Assembly: GCA_035578155.1 (NCBI GenBank) | Contig: JAPWDM010000004.1 | Coordinates: forward strand, 35,896,394-35,960,393 | Source: Brachynemurus nebulosus | Taxonomy: Eukaryota > Arthropoda > Insecta > Neuroptera > Myrmeleontidae | Length of the DNA: 64,000 bases | Direction: 5' to 3' | Shown here: positions 12,590 through 23,732 of the stretch, in pieces | How the letters are laid out: each line of letters starts with the position of its first letter | How positions within the stretch are numbered: the stretch's first letter is position 1 | Program-made: the position numbers and the translations under genes | Notes under the pieces: generated by a model | Told to the model about the DNA's origin: nothing | Databases searched by the model: none | The model's input: the letters and a program-made list of their open reading frames with translations, nothing else

Positions 12590-13695
12590 CTATTTACTAT
12601 AAAATGCTGTCACAAAACTGACTTTAAAAATAATACAAATACAAATATTTGGCAACCATTAAATGCGTATTAGACATATTAAATGTGATTTAAATTTTTT
12701 TAATCTTAATTTTTTTTAATTTCTATAGATTTGTTGAATTTTAGTATTCTGACAAGGACAAAAATTAAGTGACAGGTAATAATAATGGAAGTAAGGTGAA
12801 GTTATTTTTATCTAATTTTTAGTGAATATAAATATTAATTAAATCGTAAAAATGCTCTTACAATTAGTATTTGAAATGTAAAACTTCATTAAATATACTG
12901 ACATGCTGCTACATGCTTACTATATTTTCCGAGTTTTACAGTTAATTTGAACAATATAAATTAATCACTTAACAGTGATTAGCTAACCACTAACGTTCGT
13001 TTCACCTTACAATCATTACAAATTTCATTACACTGTCGACCACTACAGATTTGATTACACTTTCATACAAAGCTACCCTCTCACTATAGATATTTTCAAA
13101 TAAGAGAAACTGATACCAGAAATTTTAAGAAATATAAATATTTGATAAAAAATATTTAACATTTTAATGGATATTTCAAATTTTATGGTTAGCATTGAAA
13201 AAATAATTCTATGTAAATCAGACAGCTTAAAAATTTGATTAAAACTTTATCAATAATTTAGCAAATAATCATTAAAATTTAAAATTTATTTTATATTCAC
13301 CCTATATCGAGCAATAAAATGAGGAACTTTTAACAAAAGATAAGGAATTGAAATGAATAATCAGAAATTATTAGTAATACAAATAAAAACAATGTGTCTT
13401 AAAAGTAACGACACACGATTTTAATTTAAACAAAAATTTCTGTTAGTATTTTGATTGCTTTACGGAAGTTGACTTTTTAAAACGAAATAAAAATATTTTA
13501 TACTGTGCTAAATTTATTACAGTTCGAAGTTTAAATAATAACAGTTAACAAAAAAATATTGAAACCTATTGACTCTACTTTAAAGTACAATAGTGGAAGC
13601 TGAAAAATAAAGTTCCATAATTTTTGCATTCAAGACAAGAACTGAATGCCTGGGTCATTTTGGGAATGCCTAATTGCCAAAAAAAAACTAATTTT
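12590..13695. other. unassigned A/T-rich DNA
   Basis: No gene or repeat is supported in this stretch. Confidence 0.3.
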
Positions 13696-13699
13696 TATA

Positions 13700-13935
13700 A
13701 ATGGAGATTCGCTACGTTATGCAGGATGCTGCGACAGTGGTATATACGGCGACCATTTATAAATGTTAGTTTTTCTTGGAAACTAGTTGACATATAATAA
13801 TAGTTTAAAGACCTTTTTTATGTAATTTTTTCTTCTCTTTCCAATGGTATAAACAAAATTTTTGAATTTTGGAAAATTATTCCAAAAAGCTCGGTTTTTG
13901 AGCTTCCAGACGTCGGATGTGTCTGAAAAATATTA
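13700..13935 (+). repeat. dispersed repeat R1, copy 1
   Basis: It contains 'gttatgcaggatgctgcgac', shared with 51,437-51,480 and, inverted, with 52,885-52,930 and 59,740-59,785. It continues with 'gttagtttttcttggaaact' and 'aataatagtttaaagacc', which also occur at about 52,385-52,440. No (TA)n tract is present in this copy. Confidence 0.7.
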
Positions 13936-13939
13936 GCGG

Positions 13940-15775
13940 GTAAAAAACCATTATTTTTGTTCCAGATTATTTTAGTTTACATCCTTAGGGTAAATTAAAA
14001 AAAAAAAATTACTACGGTTACTGCTATGCCTTTGGTCAATAATCACTTTTAAGGATTTTTTGTTTACCGATTAAAAAATGTCTCAAAATTTAAGTCTAAC
14101 AAAGCATTACATAGAAACATGAAGTGATAAATAATCAAATTTATTTTTCCTGTAATCTCCTGACTTTTCTGAACATTTTGACGAAAAAATTATTGCTTTA
14201 TGTTAAATATTACAGAAGTTATTGATTTTTTAATATAATAACGTCAACGAGAGTAATATCATTTTAACCCTATTTTGCTAAATTTAAAAAATTCATAACT
14301 TGAAAATTGTTACAGATAATTTTTTTAAATTTTGTACAGATGATTAGGATGGTTAAATAAACAGATAAAAAATTTTTTAGCTAAATCTGAGGTCATGGGT
14401 GACATTTTATGTTTTTATTGGATGATTTGAAATGAAATGACCCGCCTATTGTAAGTTTGTTTGAAAATCTGACTCATTTTGAAGTTTTCGGGCATTGTAA
14501 AATGGACTGACACAAATTAAGCTATGTATTTAATTAACATCACATTTAATTACCATAGAATGATTAATAAAGTTATTTTAATTAAAGTTTTAATCGCAGA
14601 ACCCTAAATAATTGAACAGGGTTGAACAGAAGTTCTTTTTTATTTATTTATTTATTTTTTTTGAAATTAACTAGATATTTCAATAGAGCATCATACATAT
14701 ATTATACCTAGTAGAAAAACTTTGATAAAAAAGTACAAGCCAAGATAGTATTTAGGAAAGTAGTATCGGTACAATTTCACGGACCAGAAGCATCATTAAA
14801 TTGTTGATTGTTTTTAAAACATAACTATTCTACTGAAAGAGTAGTTTTCAATAGTACCTAGAAGCTGTCTATTGAAGAACTCCGGAATTTTGAAGTTAAG
14901 GAGGTATTCTACTCGGGAAATTCGAAAAAATCGATTGTTTTTTAATTTTTAAAAGTTCAGACCTTTAAGAATAAGCCTCTAAAAGGATTTACGGAAATTC
15001 GAATTATTTTTGGAGTTATGATTATTTTTTCCTGTGTAATGTTTATCTTTTCAGAGTTAAATTCAAATTTTTAATATAAATTACTCGAAACTACTACAAA
15101 AACTACGGTTGACAACGATTTACTTAAAATTTGGTACAGACCTTCTTAATGCTATCAAAATTGGTCCAACGTAGGGGTTTTTGGAATTTTTTTTATGCTA
15201 CAATATTTTTAAAAAATTTTCCAAGTTGAGAAAACGAAGCGAAAAAATGATTTTTTTTTAAATGGACACCATTTTGTGAAAAAAATTATTTTTCCAAATC
15301 GGCTACGTCCAACTAATTCTACATCCGTGTTTATTAAGAATTAACTACAATTTTATGTTTCAGATCACCAGGAGGGTTGGAATCATGTCAACCAAGAGAC
15401 ACCTTTTTTTTGAGCCCTCACTTTGCCGGCCTGTACCGATTTCAATTTTGAATTTTTTTTTTAAATTTTTATACATTTTTATACTTTTTAAATATCAATA
15501 AAAAAACTTAAAAAATGGATACTAAAAATGTTTACTGTTTTTTTTTTTTTTTTTTTTTTTTTTTTATTACACCCTTAAAATCATCTCAAAATCCATCCTG
15601 TAGACTAGAATACTCCCTTAAAAATTGTAATGAAATCAAACATTTAAGATAAAGTATTATGCATATTTTGAAAGGTAATATTGGAAAGTATTTTTTTTAC
15701 AGGTTATTGTTAGTACATTTCAATATATTGTGCCCTATTTGTAGCACATCCACGTCTTGATCATCTCGATATCCC
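13940..15775. other. unassigned A/T-rich DNA with a T26 run
   Basis: No gene was recognised. A run of about 26 T lies at 15,538-15,563, and a short TTTA repeat at about 14,640-14,660. Confidence 0.3.
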
Positions 15776-15778
15776 CAT

Positions 15779-15982
15779 TTAAAGACTGCGTCGTGTTAAG
15801 AATTTTTTAGAAACACGCGACCTACCAGACGAATTTGGTTTTAAAACCTTTCCAATTTCTTTGAACGAGTAAAACCATTTGCGAATAGCCTTGTTCATAA
15901 ACGTATCACAGCTATACTTGCCTCGAAAGTTCCTCCATACATTAAGAACAAAATCAGTTAGCCATATTACACACTGAGCCAT
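15779..15982 (-). pseudogene. fragment of a transposase-type helix-turn-helix domain
   Basis: A 67-codon frame contains 'IRKWFYSFKEIGKVLKPNSS' followed by 'GRSRVS'. This layout, W-x-x-x-F-x-E-x-G-x-x-x-x-x-P followed by a G-R-x-R-V basic end, is typical of the N-terminal helix-turn-helix (DUF4817/Tc3-like) in insect transposons. Only this short part remains. A second frame continues beyond the stop with no clear homology, as expected after a frameshift. No catalytic domain or element ends were found nearby. The identification rests on recalled motif shape, not a search. Confidence 0.4.
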
Positions 15983-16280
15983 TTATTGTGGTATCGTGAT
16001 TACCTACATTGCATGAATGGTGGCTACTCGGTTACTTCAAACTTCGAAGTTCTTTTATAAACACTTCTATATTGTTTACCGAAACCTTTGGATGTTATTT
16101 GTAAGTAATTTTCGTAAAAAGCGTCTATAAGTAGGTAATTATTTTCATAGAGATTTGTACTGTCTAACTAACAGTAAGAAATTACTTACGTGCCTAAGAA
16201 ACTAAATAAACTTTTTTTGATTTGCTATCACGCGTCAACTTATTACTTGCTATAAAAACAGTAAACAAATTATCACTTAT

Positions 16281-16500
16281 TATTACACGATAGGTTTGTA
16301 TTTTTTCGAATAAATTTGGGTCTGTCTAACAAAAATTTGTTGCCTAACAATTTAACTCGAAGAACTGTCAACTAACAGTTGACTAACTAACGAGCTGACA
16401 GTTCTTCGAGTTAAATTGCTTTCTGGCAAGAAACTTAAGTTGTAGGAAACACAAATTTATTCAGGAAAAATATAAAACTTAAGTGTAATACGGTAAGACA
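16281..16500. mobile_element. ~220-bp palindromic MITE
   Basis: The two halves are inverted copies: 'attacac' with 'tcgaataaatttg' on the left, mirrored by 'caaatttattcagg' and 'gtgtaat' on the right. The inner arms are nearly perfect ('aatttaactcgaagaactgt' and its complement) around a short 'taacagttgactaac' centre. TA stands at both outer ends. Confidence 0.6.
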
Positions 16501-16504
16501 ATTT

Positions 16505-18358
16505 AACGAATAAAATAAATTTGTATAATTCATATACCCAGACCAATGAACACTATTATATTATACTACTAGACAAAGCGTAAAGCCAGTTTCTAGACAT
16601 TTTTCTTTAAGCAGGTAACAGGGTGAGACGGGTGAAATTTAATGTAATAATATAATGTCAATTTTTGAGCAAATGCGACTATAATTATTGCAGGACATAT
16701 ACGTACGTATTTTGAAAATAAAGCGAATATTACTTTTTTCCTTCAAAATTTTACAGTTTCTTCCCAAAAAAGTAAAATTTTATTATCAGTATTATATTTT
16801 GACAATAATTATTTGAATTGTATACTTCGAATACAATTCATTACTATATTATAGAATAGGGACTATTAAGGTCGGAATTTGGTCGCAACTGATTGCCTCA
16901 ATTACACATTTTTATAATTAGTCTATATAATATATAATATGTTCACTCACTGTTCTATGAATTCATATTATTATTTAACACATTGTTACTATGGTTCTGA
17001 AATCAGTTAAATTTACCAATAGGAATTTTTGTTTCATTTTTATCGTGTTTACCTACAATGAATTGACCAATGAAAGTTTTGTACCTTTTTTTTCGCTGTA
17101 AAAATTTCTCCATGGTAAAAGTGAAAAAACTAAATTTGATACACGTGAGTTAAATTGTCCTTGCTACAAACCATTTTTAAACACACGGTAAGGTAATATA
17201 TTATAATATGCGTTATTAAAGTTCTGAAAAGGATTATAATCATAAAAGCGGACCAAAACAGTCACACCAAAATGTATACGTCTGGCTAAATGGAATGAGT
17301 AAAAATATGGCTATAAAGGGTTAAACTCAATAATGCCAATGTGGCGTGAAGCTTTTGTTCTTCTTCTACTTCTTCCACCACATCTACGTACAGATGAAAT
17401 AGCCATTCGTCATCGACGGATTGTTTTAGTTGGTTGATTATTAAGCAGCAGTCATTTCCCCACCCTTAATCAATTCCCATTTCTGCTTTCTACCGTTTAC
17501 AAAAACTTTCATTTCTTAACTTATTGTCTCCGATCGCGCTATATGCTCTTTTCAGTTAATGCCAATATCTCTTTGTATTTATACCTTTGGTTGGATGATT
17601 CGCGGTAGATGATTCATAATCGACTATCTCGAATTGGCTGGTGTGCATTTATAGTAATTTATTAAAAGGTTTATAGTCAGTTGGTGCGAAACGGCAAAGG
17701 TAACAGCTATAAAATTCCTGAGTAACGATGTAAATGAACCAGAACAAATTTTGTTTAATTGCATCAAAAAGTTCAAATGTTTTATTTTGTTCTGTTAGGT
17801 AACTTTTACTTATTTTATGTTTACATGTATCAAAAGATAATGAATTTAGTATTGATGAAAAGGCAGGATTTTAACTCTTTTTTTCTTAAAAGAATCAAGT
17901 TAATATTGAAACTTTTTACGTTTATTTTCTTTAAAGTTATGCGAGGAATGAGACTAAATAATATCCGAATAAAATTTCGAAATTTTTAAACAACTTTCAC
18001 CCTTTTAAAAGACTTCCAAAAGGAGAAACTTCTTTTTCCATCTGTTATGTATTTATATGTATGTTCGCAATTTTCGATTTTAGTGCCTAAAACATTTCAC
18101 CCACATTCTTATGTACAAAGTTATAGCTATTTAAGTATACAGCAATCCTCCAATTGGTTCCATGTTCTTTCTCGTGTTGTTCGAGACCACCAAAGATAGA
18201 CATTTTCTAGTACAAGTGTGAAAATAAAAAAATATAAAAAATTTTCAAAGAAATAACGCAACGAAATTTGAATTACATACTTACATACACATTTGTATGT
18301 AATGCGTATTTATTTCGATTAAAATAGAATGGAATTGAGCATTGGTTAGCTCTGAAGT
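16505..18358. other. unassigned DNA
   Basis: No gene was recognised. The stretch at 17,330-17,560 is pyrimidine-rich and less A/T-rich than its surroundings but has no supported frame. Confidence 0.25.
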
Positions 18359-18362
18359 CGGT

Positions 18363-19089
18363 TGTAACAGTAGGGGCCGGTTTAGATTATATTTAAAAAT
18401 ACTTAAAATTCGCGCCCAACACTGTTACTTGTTGTCCCATGCAGAATTAGCGCTAAATTGGATGCCACATTAATAAAAAATTCCAAAGGTATCGGGTTCT
18501 GTCGAAGAATTACTCTCCGTTGTGTGTTTAGCGTCGAACAATTTGTTGATTACAAAATAAAATTGTATTAGTCAATAGAAGTTTAAATATGGTATTTTGA
18601 AATAATAAAAAAGTTTTATTTTAATATTTTATATCTATTTTATATTTTAAGTATTTTATATTTTTTTAAATAATTATAAAAATATTTTACAAATTCAATT
18701 TAAATATTGTTTTTTTATCTTTGTTATGACTCACAACAGAATTACGTCTGCCCCTATCTAAGGTCACATTGTGAGTGAGTGAGTGATGCGCGAAGCATCA
18801 ACATACCACTTGTTCACTGTTGTTCGTTGGTCGCTATTATCTGACAAAAACCACTTAGTTCGGGTAATCACAAAATCAACCCTTGCTGTAAGAAATCAAT
18901 ATCGGAATCATGATGGCGGCCTCACATAGTTCACGTTACGGCCGCTAGTTGGCGACATCAACCACGTTACCTGGGGTTTGAGCTCATGATAAGTTCCCAA
19001 AAATTAATCAATCTCACAGAGGCAATCAACACTACACCAGTGTAAATTTGATTGCCTAAAGTTCTCGGCTGACACCTACCACCATTACA
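18363..19089 (-). repeat. LTR 1 (left; 3' LTR of left unit)
   Basis: 727 bp. The plus strand starts TGTAACAG and ends CCATTACA, giving the inverted TG...CA ends of an LTR. It differs from LTR 2 at 18,373, 18,386, 18,399 and 18,839. A GTGA run and a small hairpin ('gatgcgcgaagcatc') lie near 18,770-18,799. Confidence 0.9.
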
Positions 19090-19102
19090 TACCCCCGCCT
19101 CA
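19090..19102 (-). promoter_or_regulatory. polypurine tract of left unit
   Basis: On the minus strand 'gaggcgggggta' abuts the LTR start 'TGTAATGG'. A purine-rich tract here is the usual primer for plus-strand DNA synthesis. Confidence 0.55.
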
Positions 19103-20590
19103 GTTCGCATTTAGAATTGCGTAGCAATTATACATGCGAACTGGACAAAATCAACCTAGAAAAAATCCTACATAAAGTGGAAAATGTTATAACGACCAGC
19201 GAAAACGTGATTACAAAAAATTACAAAATTTACATAAGACATATAGTTAAATGAAATTACTTTGTTGTTTAAATTCAGACGAAAGAAAAAAAAAATTTTA
19301 TAATCCATTAATCGCAAAGTTTAATTATAATATATTGTAAAACAGAATTTTCTCTTAAAAATAAATCAGAATGAAAATTATTGTGTTATTTTAAATTCTT
19401 CTTAATGTAAAACAAAAAACAAAAAAAACAAAAAATTTTCACAAGAAAAAATAATTGCATACTAAATGCATAAATATTAGTGTTAGTTGTGAAAAAACAA
19501 CTACAATTTAAAAAAGAATTTGCATCAAATCGATGATAAAAAAAAAATTTGAAAAAGAATAGTAGAGATATATAGCGCATAAACATTATTCATTCAGAAT
19601 CAAACATTTAATATTTTTATATTTTCAAATAAAATCAAACAAATTTCATAATATTACAACGATGAAAATATTTAGTTATTTAAAAAGAATTTCTGAGAAA
19701 AAATAGGTAGTTTACAATAGTTTGATTCTAAAACAAATAACAAATATTACAAAGTTTTACTTAAAATACAAAACATAGGTATATAATACACAAGATCTAT
19801 ATGAGAAAATATATTACAACATTAGCTATATACCAATGGTTAAAAAATACACTGTCAAACAACGTGATATATTCAATGTTTGCCATACACGTGTCAGATA
19901 ACTATATGAAACTTGTAAGTCCTGAGAATCTGACATTTAGGTATACAAAGGTACATACTGCAGTTTTAATACGAAATACATAATATGTACATATTTTTGT
20001 CTTCAACTGAAATATAAGCATGCATAATACATACAAGTACCAACGTGTTTACCGTTTCTTTATCATTCTATGTGAACCAACAAAATATTTTGAACCAACA
20101 AATACACATACAGGAAATACGCATAGGTATATGTACATATTATGTGGTAATATTTTTATAAAATAATTCGTTAAAAATTTTAGCTAATGAAAAATTTCAA
20201 TTTAGCTGGATAAAAATTTGTAAATTTCGACAAACCAGCAGAAAATAATCTTAAAAGTAAAGCATTGAAGATGTCTAATAAGTTAATATTTTAGAAAAAT
20301 TCCACTTTCAGTGATAAAAAATTGTCAATCTTTGTAAAAAAAAAAGTCATTAATGAGAAATATTGTCAACTTTTACTATAAAAGGACAAAGAATTTGATA
20401 AATAATATTTTCGATATATGTATGTAGTTATTCTTAGTATAGTATCGAATTTAAAATACATAAAATCGTTAAATAGACCGTTATGTTAAGGTTTTGTATA
20501 CTACGTATCAATTAATTTTTATACTAGGGCCGAGCATTTTCGCTTCGCACCAAAAAATGTAAATATGTTAATATTTAAATTGTAAACTTA
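19103..20590. other. non-coding internal region of left unit
   Basis: About 1.5 kb of A/T-rich sequence with no credible coding frame; short frames here recur identically in the second unit only because the unit is duplicated. This is where pol would lie in an autonomous element. Confidence 0.5.
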
Positions 20591-20592
20591 AG

Positions 20593-21150
20593 AACTGGCT
20601 GGCGTGTAATATTGCCATAACCGTAACTTGTAAAAAATGATAGAATTTATAAACGCTCTAATAGGCAATTATAAAATGCAGGGCTAAGGTTAAACCGGTT
20701 AACGTTTGGGACAGAAAAAAGAGTGCTGTAGTCGAGCAATTTTTTCCATTTTCATATAAAATAAACATTTTAAATTGGCGGGCTAATAATTTACGCCACA
20801 ACCGAAATTTATAAAAATAACAAATACAATAAACGCCCCAATAAGCAACTTATTTAAATATTATAATAGCCGGGCTAATGATGCTCCAGGCTGTAATTGG
20901 AAATAATAAGTGCATTGGATAAGCAGTTTATTCCTTCAAATGGTGAATTCCTACAAATTGGCGGGCCTCTAGTGAGTGCCTCAAACCGAAATTCACAAAA
21001 AATACACAATAAATAATAAATAATGAAAAATGAAAAACGGCTCTTATTAGCAACTCGTTTGAATTGTAAATTTACAAATGACCGGGTAAGTAATAACGCT
21101 CCTGGCTATGATTGAAAAACAATAGGTGCCTTGTACATATGAGCAATTTA
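20593..21150 (-). repeat. ~180-bp degenerate tandem repeats in left unit
   Basis: Three related units start near 20,593 ('aactggctggcg'), 20,773 ('aattggcgggct') and 20,956 ('aattggcgggcc'). Each continues with 'aaccgaaatt'-like and 'ccgggctaa'-like blocks. They lie downstream of the gag-like ORF. Confidence 0.55.
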
Positions 21151-21369
21151 TTTAATGACATACAGGGTGTTTACCATATTTAACCCTTTTAAGACGGATG
21201 GTGATATGGTACAACTTACAAACTAAGTCAAAATAAGTAATAATTTTAAGGTCGAAACCGTGAAAATAAGTCAATGTTGGTAAAAATTAGTGTCAAAATA
21301 GGTTACGTAAAGACCGGGAAAATTTTGACATAATCGGGTATTGGGTCAATGTTTAGAAAATTTCCCACG

Positions 21370-21687
21370 TTATTTGGGAAATAAATGGACGGAAAGGGAA
21401 TAACCCTTTAACGTCCAATACGGGGGAGGACCCTTTGGGTCCCGATTTGGTTCGGTCTTACGTGCCGCACGCGGCATGTTGTGACTGATGCGGTAATAGA
21501 ACTGAAAATAACTAAGTTTAAATTTGTCACTTTCGGATGCATCTAAGACAGACTGGACGTAAGCCGATGAAGTATTATCGTCTCCGTCAAGTGTAAATGT
21601 TAAATTAGATCCATAAATGTTTGCTAATGACATTGGTAATATAGGGTGATTTAGCTGTAACAATTGTCGAAACATTAACCTGTACAC
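21370..21687 (-). CDS. overlapping downstream ORF, left unit (105 codons)
   Basis: This frame overlaps the last ~80 bases of the 404-codon ORF, in a different frame, and runs 317 bases further. The C-terminal part is basic and proline-rich ('ARKTEPNRDPKGPPPYW'). It could be a frameshift extension of the gag-like protein or a remnant of a once continuous frame. No domain is recognised and translation is unproven. Confidence 0.35.
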   Translation of the reverse strand: MYRLMFRQLLQLNHPILPMSLANIYGSNLTFTLDGDDNTSSAYVQSVLDASESDKFKLSYFQFYYRISHNMPRAARKTEPNRDPKGPPPYWTLKGYSLSVHLFPK

Positions 21688-22819
21688 TGCAGAATGTTGG
21701 TTTTGAGTTAGTATCGATAACTAGGGATGATGTATCATTATTATTAGGATCAATATAAGGAGCAATAACGTTATTCAAACCTAAATTTCTAGTAATCTCA
21801 TCGGAAGCATTGACGGACCGACAATTAACTGTGTCAAATAATGCAACATTATTAACAAACCTACAATCAGTTTCGCAAAGATTTTCTATACAGTGCTCGG
21901 TTGTAGTCAAAGGGTTAAAATTGTCCGGGGTCAATGAACTATTCAAAGATTCAAAATTGCAAAAGATTTCATTTTTAGTCAAGATAACTGAAATATCATG
22001 TAAATGTGAACAATCATTTTGAGTAACTGACTGTTCCAAGTGATTTTCTAAAATATTAACCATTTCATTGATTGAAGAAACTCGTTCATCATGTTTTTCT
22101 ATTTTCGAGTCAATTGTCGAAAATTTATTTACCGTGTCTTCTGAAAAAGCAATCGGTTGGTTCTTAATTGACTCATTTTTTGACATACAATTTAAACTAT
22201 TTGAACGAATTTCCTCTTTCAAGTGAAAATTTACATTATCTAAACTTGTACTTATTTCTGTTTTAACATTATCAATTTTGGAGTTTTGTGCGTTAATTAA
22301 ACTCAAAGTTTCCTTACGTTCAGTCTCAAAACGAGCGTTAATCTTGACATTGAATTCGTCAAATTTAGCGTCAAACTTAGAATTTAAAGCACTCAACTCC
22401 TTAATGTTTTGATCTGACTTATTATTTTGTTCTTCAAACTTAGATAGCATAATTTGTTGTAATGACACGATCAAACCTGTAATATCAGTAATCGAGTTAA
22501 TATCTTTTGGGCCACTGCTGGAGTCGGTTGATCGGTCTGAAGTTGGAAGTACGGCACCAGAATCAGCTGGTGAAGATTCATTGGTACTCGGCACAACAAT
22601 ACCCTCTGGGGAAGATGATGAAGTACCAGCACTTGGTGAAGTGGTCTCAGGATCAGATTTAGGAGATTCGGGAACCAAAACTTCCATGGAGTCGATGTAT
22701 GTTGTTTCATCGTCGGACACGACATTGTTTCTGGGTGTAGATGTTGCTAGATTTGCATCAACAAAACTAAAATCGGCAATCGTCAAAGGTTTCGGATTGT
22801 CTACCGCATGTGCTTCCAT
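21605..22819 (-). CDS. gag-like coiled-coil protein, left unit (404 aa)
   Basis: The ORF starts 173 bases downstream of LTR 2 in the element's orientation, the usual place of gag. Residues ~1-110 are acidic and rich in Ser/Thr/Pro, hence probably disordered. Residues ~110-215 ('SLQQIMLSKFEEQNNKSDQN' onward) have the heptad pattern and charge of a long coiled coil. The rest is Asn/Ser-rich. No zinc knuckle, major homology region or enzyme motif is visible, so 'gag-like' rests on position and on the coiled coil. The ATG at 22,819 is the first in frame after the leader. The same ORF recurs intact 4,630 bp to the right. Its length against an A/T-rich background makes chance very unlikely. Role: possibly a particle or RNA-binding protein used in trans with another element's enzymes (inference). 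Confidence 0.65.
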   Translation of the reverse strand: MEAHAVDNPKPLTIADFSFVDANLATSTPRNNVVSDDETTYIDSMEVLVPESPKSDPETTSPSAGTSSSSPEGIVVPSTNESSPADSGAVLPTSDRSTDSSSGPKDINSITDITGLIVSLQQIMLSKFEEQNNKSDQNIKELSALNSKFDAKFDEFNVKINARFETERKETLSLINAQNSKIDNVKTEISTSLDNVNFHLKEEIRSNSLNCMSKNESIKNQPIAFSEDTVNKFSTIDSKIEKHDERVSSINEMVNILENHLEQSVTQNDCSHLHDISVILTKNEIFCNFESLNSSLTPDNFNPLTTTEHCIENLCETDCRFVNNVALFDTVNCRSVNASDEITRNLGLNNVIAPYIDPNNNDTSSLVIDTNSKPTFCSVQVNVSTIVTAKSPYITNVISKHLWI

Positions 22820-22992
22820 TGTTATGACAACTTTGTAACAGTTTCACAAAAAAGTAACAATTCAACAGTACAGTCACCAAAAGTTTATTACTAACGAAAA
22901 ACACCAGTCACTTAAGTTTTTCCAGAATTTTACGTCTTTTTCGGTTTACGTTATTTAACGCAAAAACACACTTTTCCCACTAGGATGATATT

Positions 22993-23719
22993 TGTAACAG
23001 TAAGGGCCGGTTTAGCTTATATTTAAAATTACTTAAAATTCGCGCCCAACACTGTTACTTGTTGTCCCATGCAGAATTAGCGCTAAATTGGATGCCACAT
23101 TAATAAAAAATTCCAAAGGTATCGGGTTCTGTCGAAGAATTACTCTCCGTTGTGTGTTTAGCGTCGAACAATTTGTTGATTACAAAATAAAATTGTATTA
23201 GTCAATAGAAGTTTAAATATGGTATTTTGAAATAATAAAAAAGTTTTATTTTAATATTTTATATCTATTTTATATTTTAAGTATTTTATATTTTTTTAAA
23301 TAATTATAAAAATATTTTACAAATTCAATTTAAATATTGTTTTTTTATCTTTGTTATGACTCACAACAGAATTACGTCTGCCCCTATCTAAGGTCACATT
23401 GTGAGTGAGTGAGTGATGCGCGAAGCATCAACATACCACTTGTTCACTGTTGTTCGTTGGTCGCTATTGTCTGACAAAAACCACTTAGTTCGGGTAATCA
23501 CAAAATCAACCCTTGCTGTAAGAAATCAATATCGGAATCATGATGGCGGCCTCACATAGTTCACGTTACGGCCGCTAGTTGGCGACATCAACCACGTTAC
23601 CTGGGGTTTGAGCTCATGATAAGTTCCCAAAAATTAATCAATCTCACAGAGGCAATCAACACTACACCAGTGTAAATTTGATTGCCTAAAGTTCTCGGCT
23701 GACACCTACCACCATTACA
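22993..23719 (-). repeat. LTR 2 (middle, shared)
   Basis: 727 bp with the same TGTAACAG...CCATTACA ends. It acts as 5' LTR of the left unit and 3' LTR of the right unit. It carries LTR 3 alleles at its left end and LTR 1 alleles at the positions matching 28,045 and 28,347. Confidence 0.9.
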
Positions 23720-23732
23720 TACCCCCGCCTCA
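23720..23732 (-). promoter_or_regulatory. polypurine tract of right unit
   Basis: Identical to the tract at 19,090-19,102 and abuts LTR 2 in the same way. Confidence 0.55.

Noticed and set aside
22820..22992. tRNA primer-binding site next to LTR 2
   Set aside because: No TGG-starting stretch lies within a few bases of the LTR. The nearest, TGGGAAAAGTG, is ~14 bases inside and matches no tRNA end I can name.
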